From JBBQNR01 sp038330145 (GTDB taxonomy: Bacteria; Actinomycetota; Thermoleophilia; Solirubrobacterales; JBBDJG01), in the NCBI GenBank assembly GCA_038330145.1, contig JBBQNR010000076.1, positions 1 to 13,635 of the forward strand: a DNA stretch of 13,635 bases, read 5' to 3'. Of the stretch, positions 13,294 to 13,635 are shown in pieces; the stretch's first letter is position 1; each line of letters starts with the position of its first letter. The notes below the pieces were generated by a model. It was not told the origin of the DNA and made no database searches. It worked only from the letters and a program-made list of their open reading frames with translations. Made by a program: the position numbers and the translations under genes.

Positions 13294-13635
13294 TTCGAAT
13301 ATCTGGCAGCCGGGATGGCGGGAGCATTTCGCTCCAGCCAAGTGATCGTCCGCTGCAGCCCGTCCGGAAGACTCACAGCCGGCTGCCAGCCGAGCGTTTC
13401 GCGGGCAACCGTCGGGTCGCTGATCAGGCGCAGCACCTCGCTGGCCCCGGGACGCAGCCTCGCCTGGTCCACCTCCACCTGCAACGACCGGCCGAGCAAC
13501 TCCCCGACGCCGTCGACGAGCTCGTGCACAGTCACGCCGACGCCAGTGCCGAGCTGCACGGTGCGACCTGGCGCGTCCGGCCACGCGGCAAAGGCGAGCA
13601 GCCCGGCGACGGTGTCGTCGACGTAGGTGAAGTCG
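13290..13635 (-). CDS. NAD-dependent sugar-nucleotide epimerase/4,6-dehydratase, LegB-like (C-terminal part, cut by window edge)
   Basis: Only the C-terminal 114 residues are inside the window; the Rossmann domain and active site are beyond the right edge. What remains is characteristic of extended short-chain dehydrogenases acting on sugar nucleotides: DFTYVDDTVAGLL at the edge, QLGTGVGVTVHELVD, then RLRPGASEVLRLISDPTVA, LGWQPAVSLPDGL and RTITWLERN. The SEVxRL...D...A...LGWxP..SL..GL..T..W order is that of LegB-type 4,6-dehydratases, as I remember the family. Its stop overlaps the aminotransferase start by 4 nt, so the two products should act in sequence: a 4-keto-6-deoxy intermediate is made here and aminated by the next enzyme. 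A UDP-glucose 4-epimerase or another SDR epimerase cannot be excluded without the N-terminus. Confidence 0.82.
   Translation of the reverse strand, partial: DFTYVDDTVAGLLAFAAWPDAPGRTVQLGTGVGVTVHELVDGVGELLGRSLQVEVDQARLRPGASEVLRLISDPTVARETLGWQPAVSLPDGLQRTITWLERNAPAIPAARYSK

Noticed and set aside
13294..13584. N-terminal extension of the right-hand aminotransferase
   Set aside because: It would overlap the dehydratase C-terminus, whose frame has clear SDR motifs; the ATGA overlap at 13290-13293 is the natural start.

Overview
The window is high-GC bacterial DNA. It has GTG/ATG starts, tightly packed genes, and several secreted proteins whose basic, Ala/Lys/Arg-rich C-terminal domains I associate with actinobacteria of the class Thermoleophilia (Solirubrobacterales and relatives). 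That placement is inferred from protein style only; no marker gene is present. The content is part of a surface or extracellular polysaccharide locus. I see no tRNA, rRNA, CRISPR array, insertion sequence or phage gene.

Left block (1-2671, minus strand): three tightly coupled genes read leftwards. They are a DegT-type PLP aminotransferase, a non-hydrolysing UDP-GlcNAc 2-epimerase of the WecB/WbpI type, and the N-terminal part of a Gfo/Idh/MocA oxidoreductase cut by the window edge. Together they resemble WbpE, WbpI and WbpB, which make UDP-sugars with a 3-amino group on a uronic acid (ManNAc3NAcA type). A family-4-like glycosyltransferase (2926-4089, plus) is divergent from them across a 254-bp gap holding two perfect inverted repeats.

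Central block (4168-8466): a large secreted LamG plus TIM-barrel glycosidase-like protein (minus) converges on the glycosyltransferase. It diverges from a two-gene unit of unknown function, a small acidic protein and a long coiled-coil protein, across a 257-bp gap.

Right-centre block (8546-12126, plus): a second secreted glycosidase-like protein with an Ig-like domain and basic C-terminus, a short family-2 glycosyltransferase behind a good sigma70-type promoter, and a third secreted glycosidase-like protein. The third is a clear paralogue of the barrel in the large LamG protein.

Right edge (12145-13635, minus): a second DegT-type aminotransferase overlapping by 4 bp the C-terminal end of a LegB-like NAD-dependent sugar-nucleotide 4,6-dehydratase/epimerase. 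These suggest a second unusual amino sugar (4-amino-4,6-dideoxy type).

Working model (inference): the minus-strand operons at both ends make rare amino sugar nucleotides, the two glycosyltransferases use activated sugars in the cytoplasm, and the three exported glycosidase-like proteins trim, cut or bind the exported polymer, in the manner of PslG in the Psl locus. No polymerase, flippase or export ATPase lies inside the window. The least explained parts are the trio of secreted barrel proteins and the small acidic/coiled-coil gene pair.
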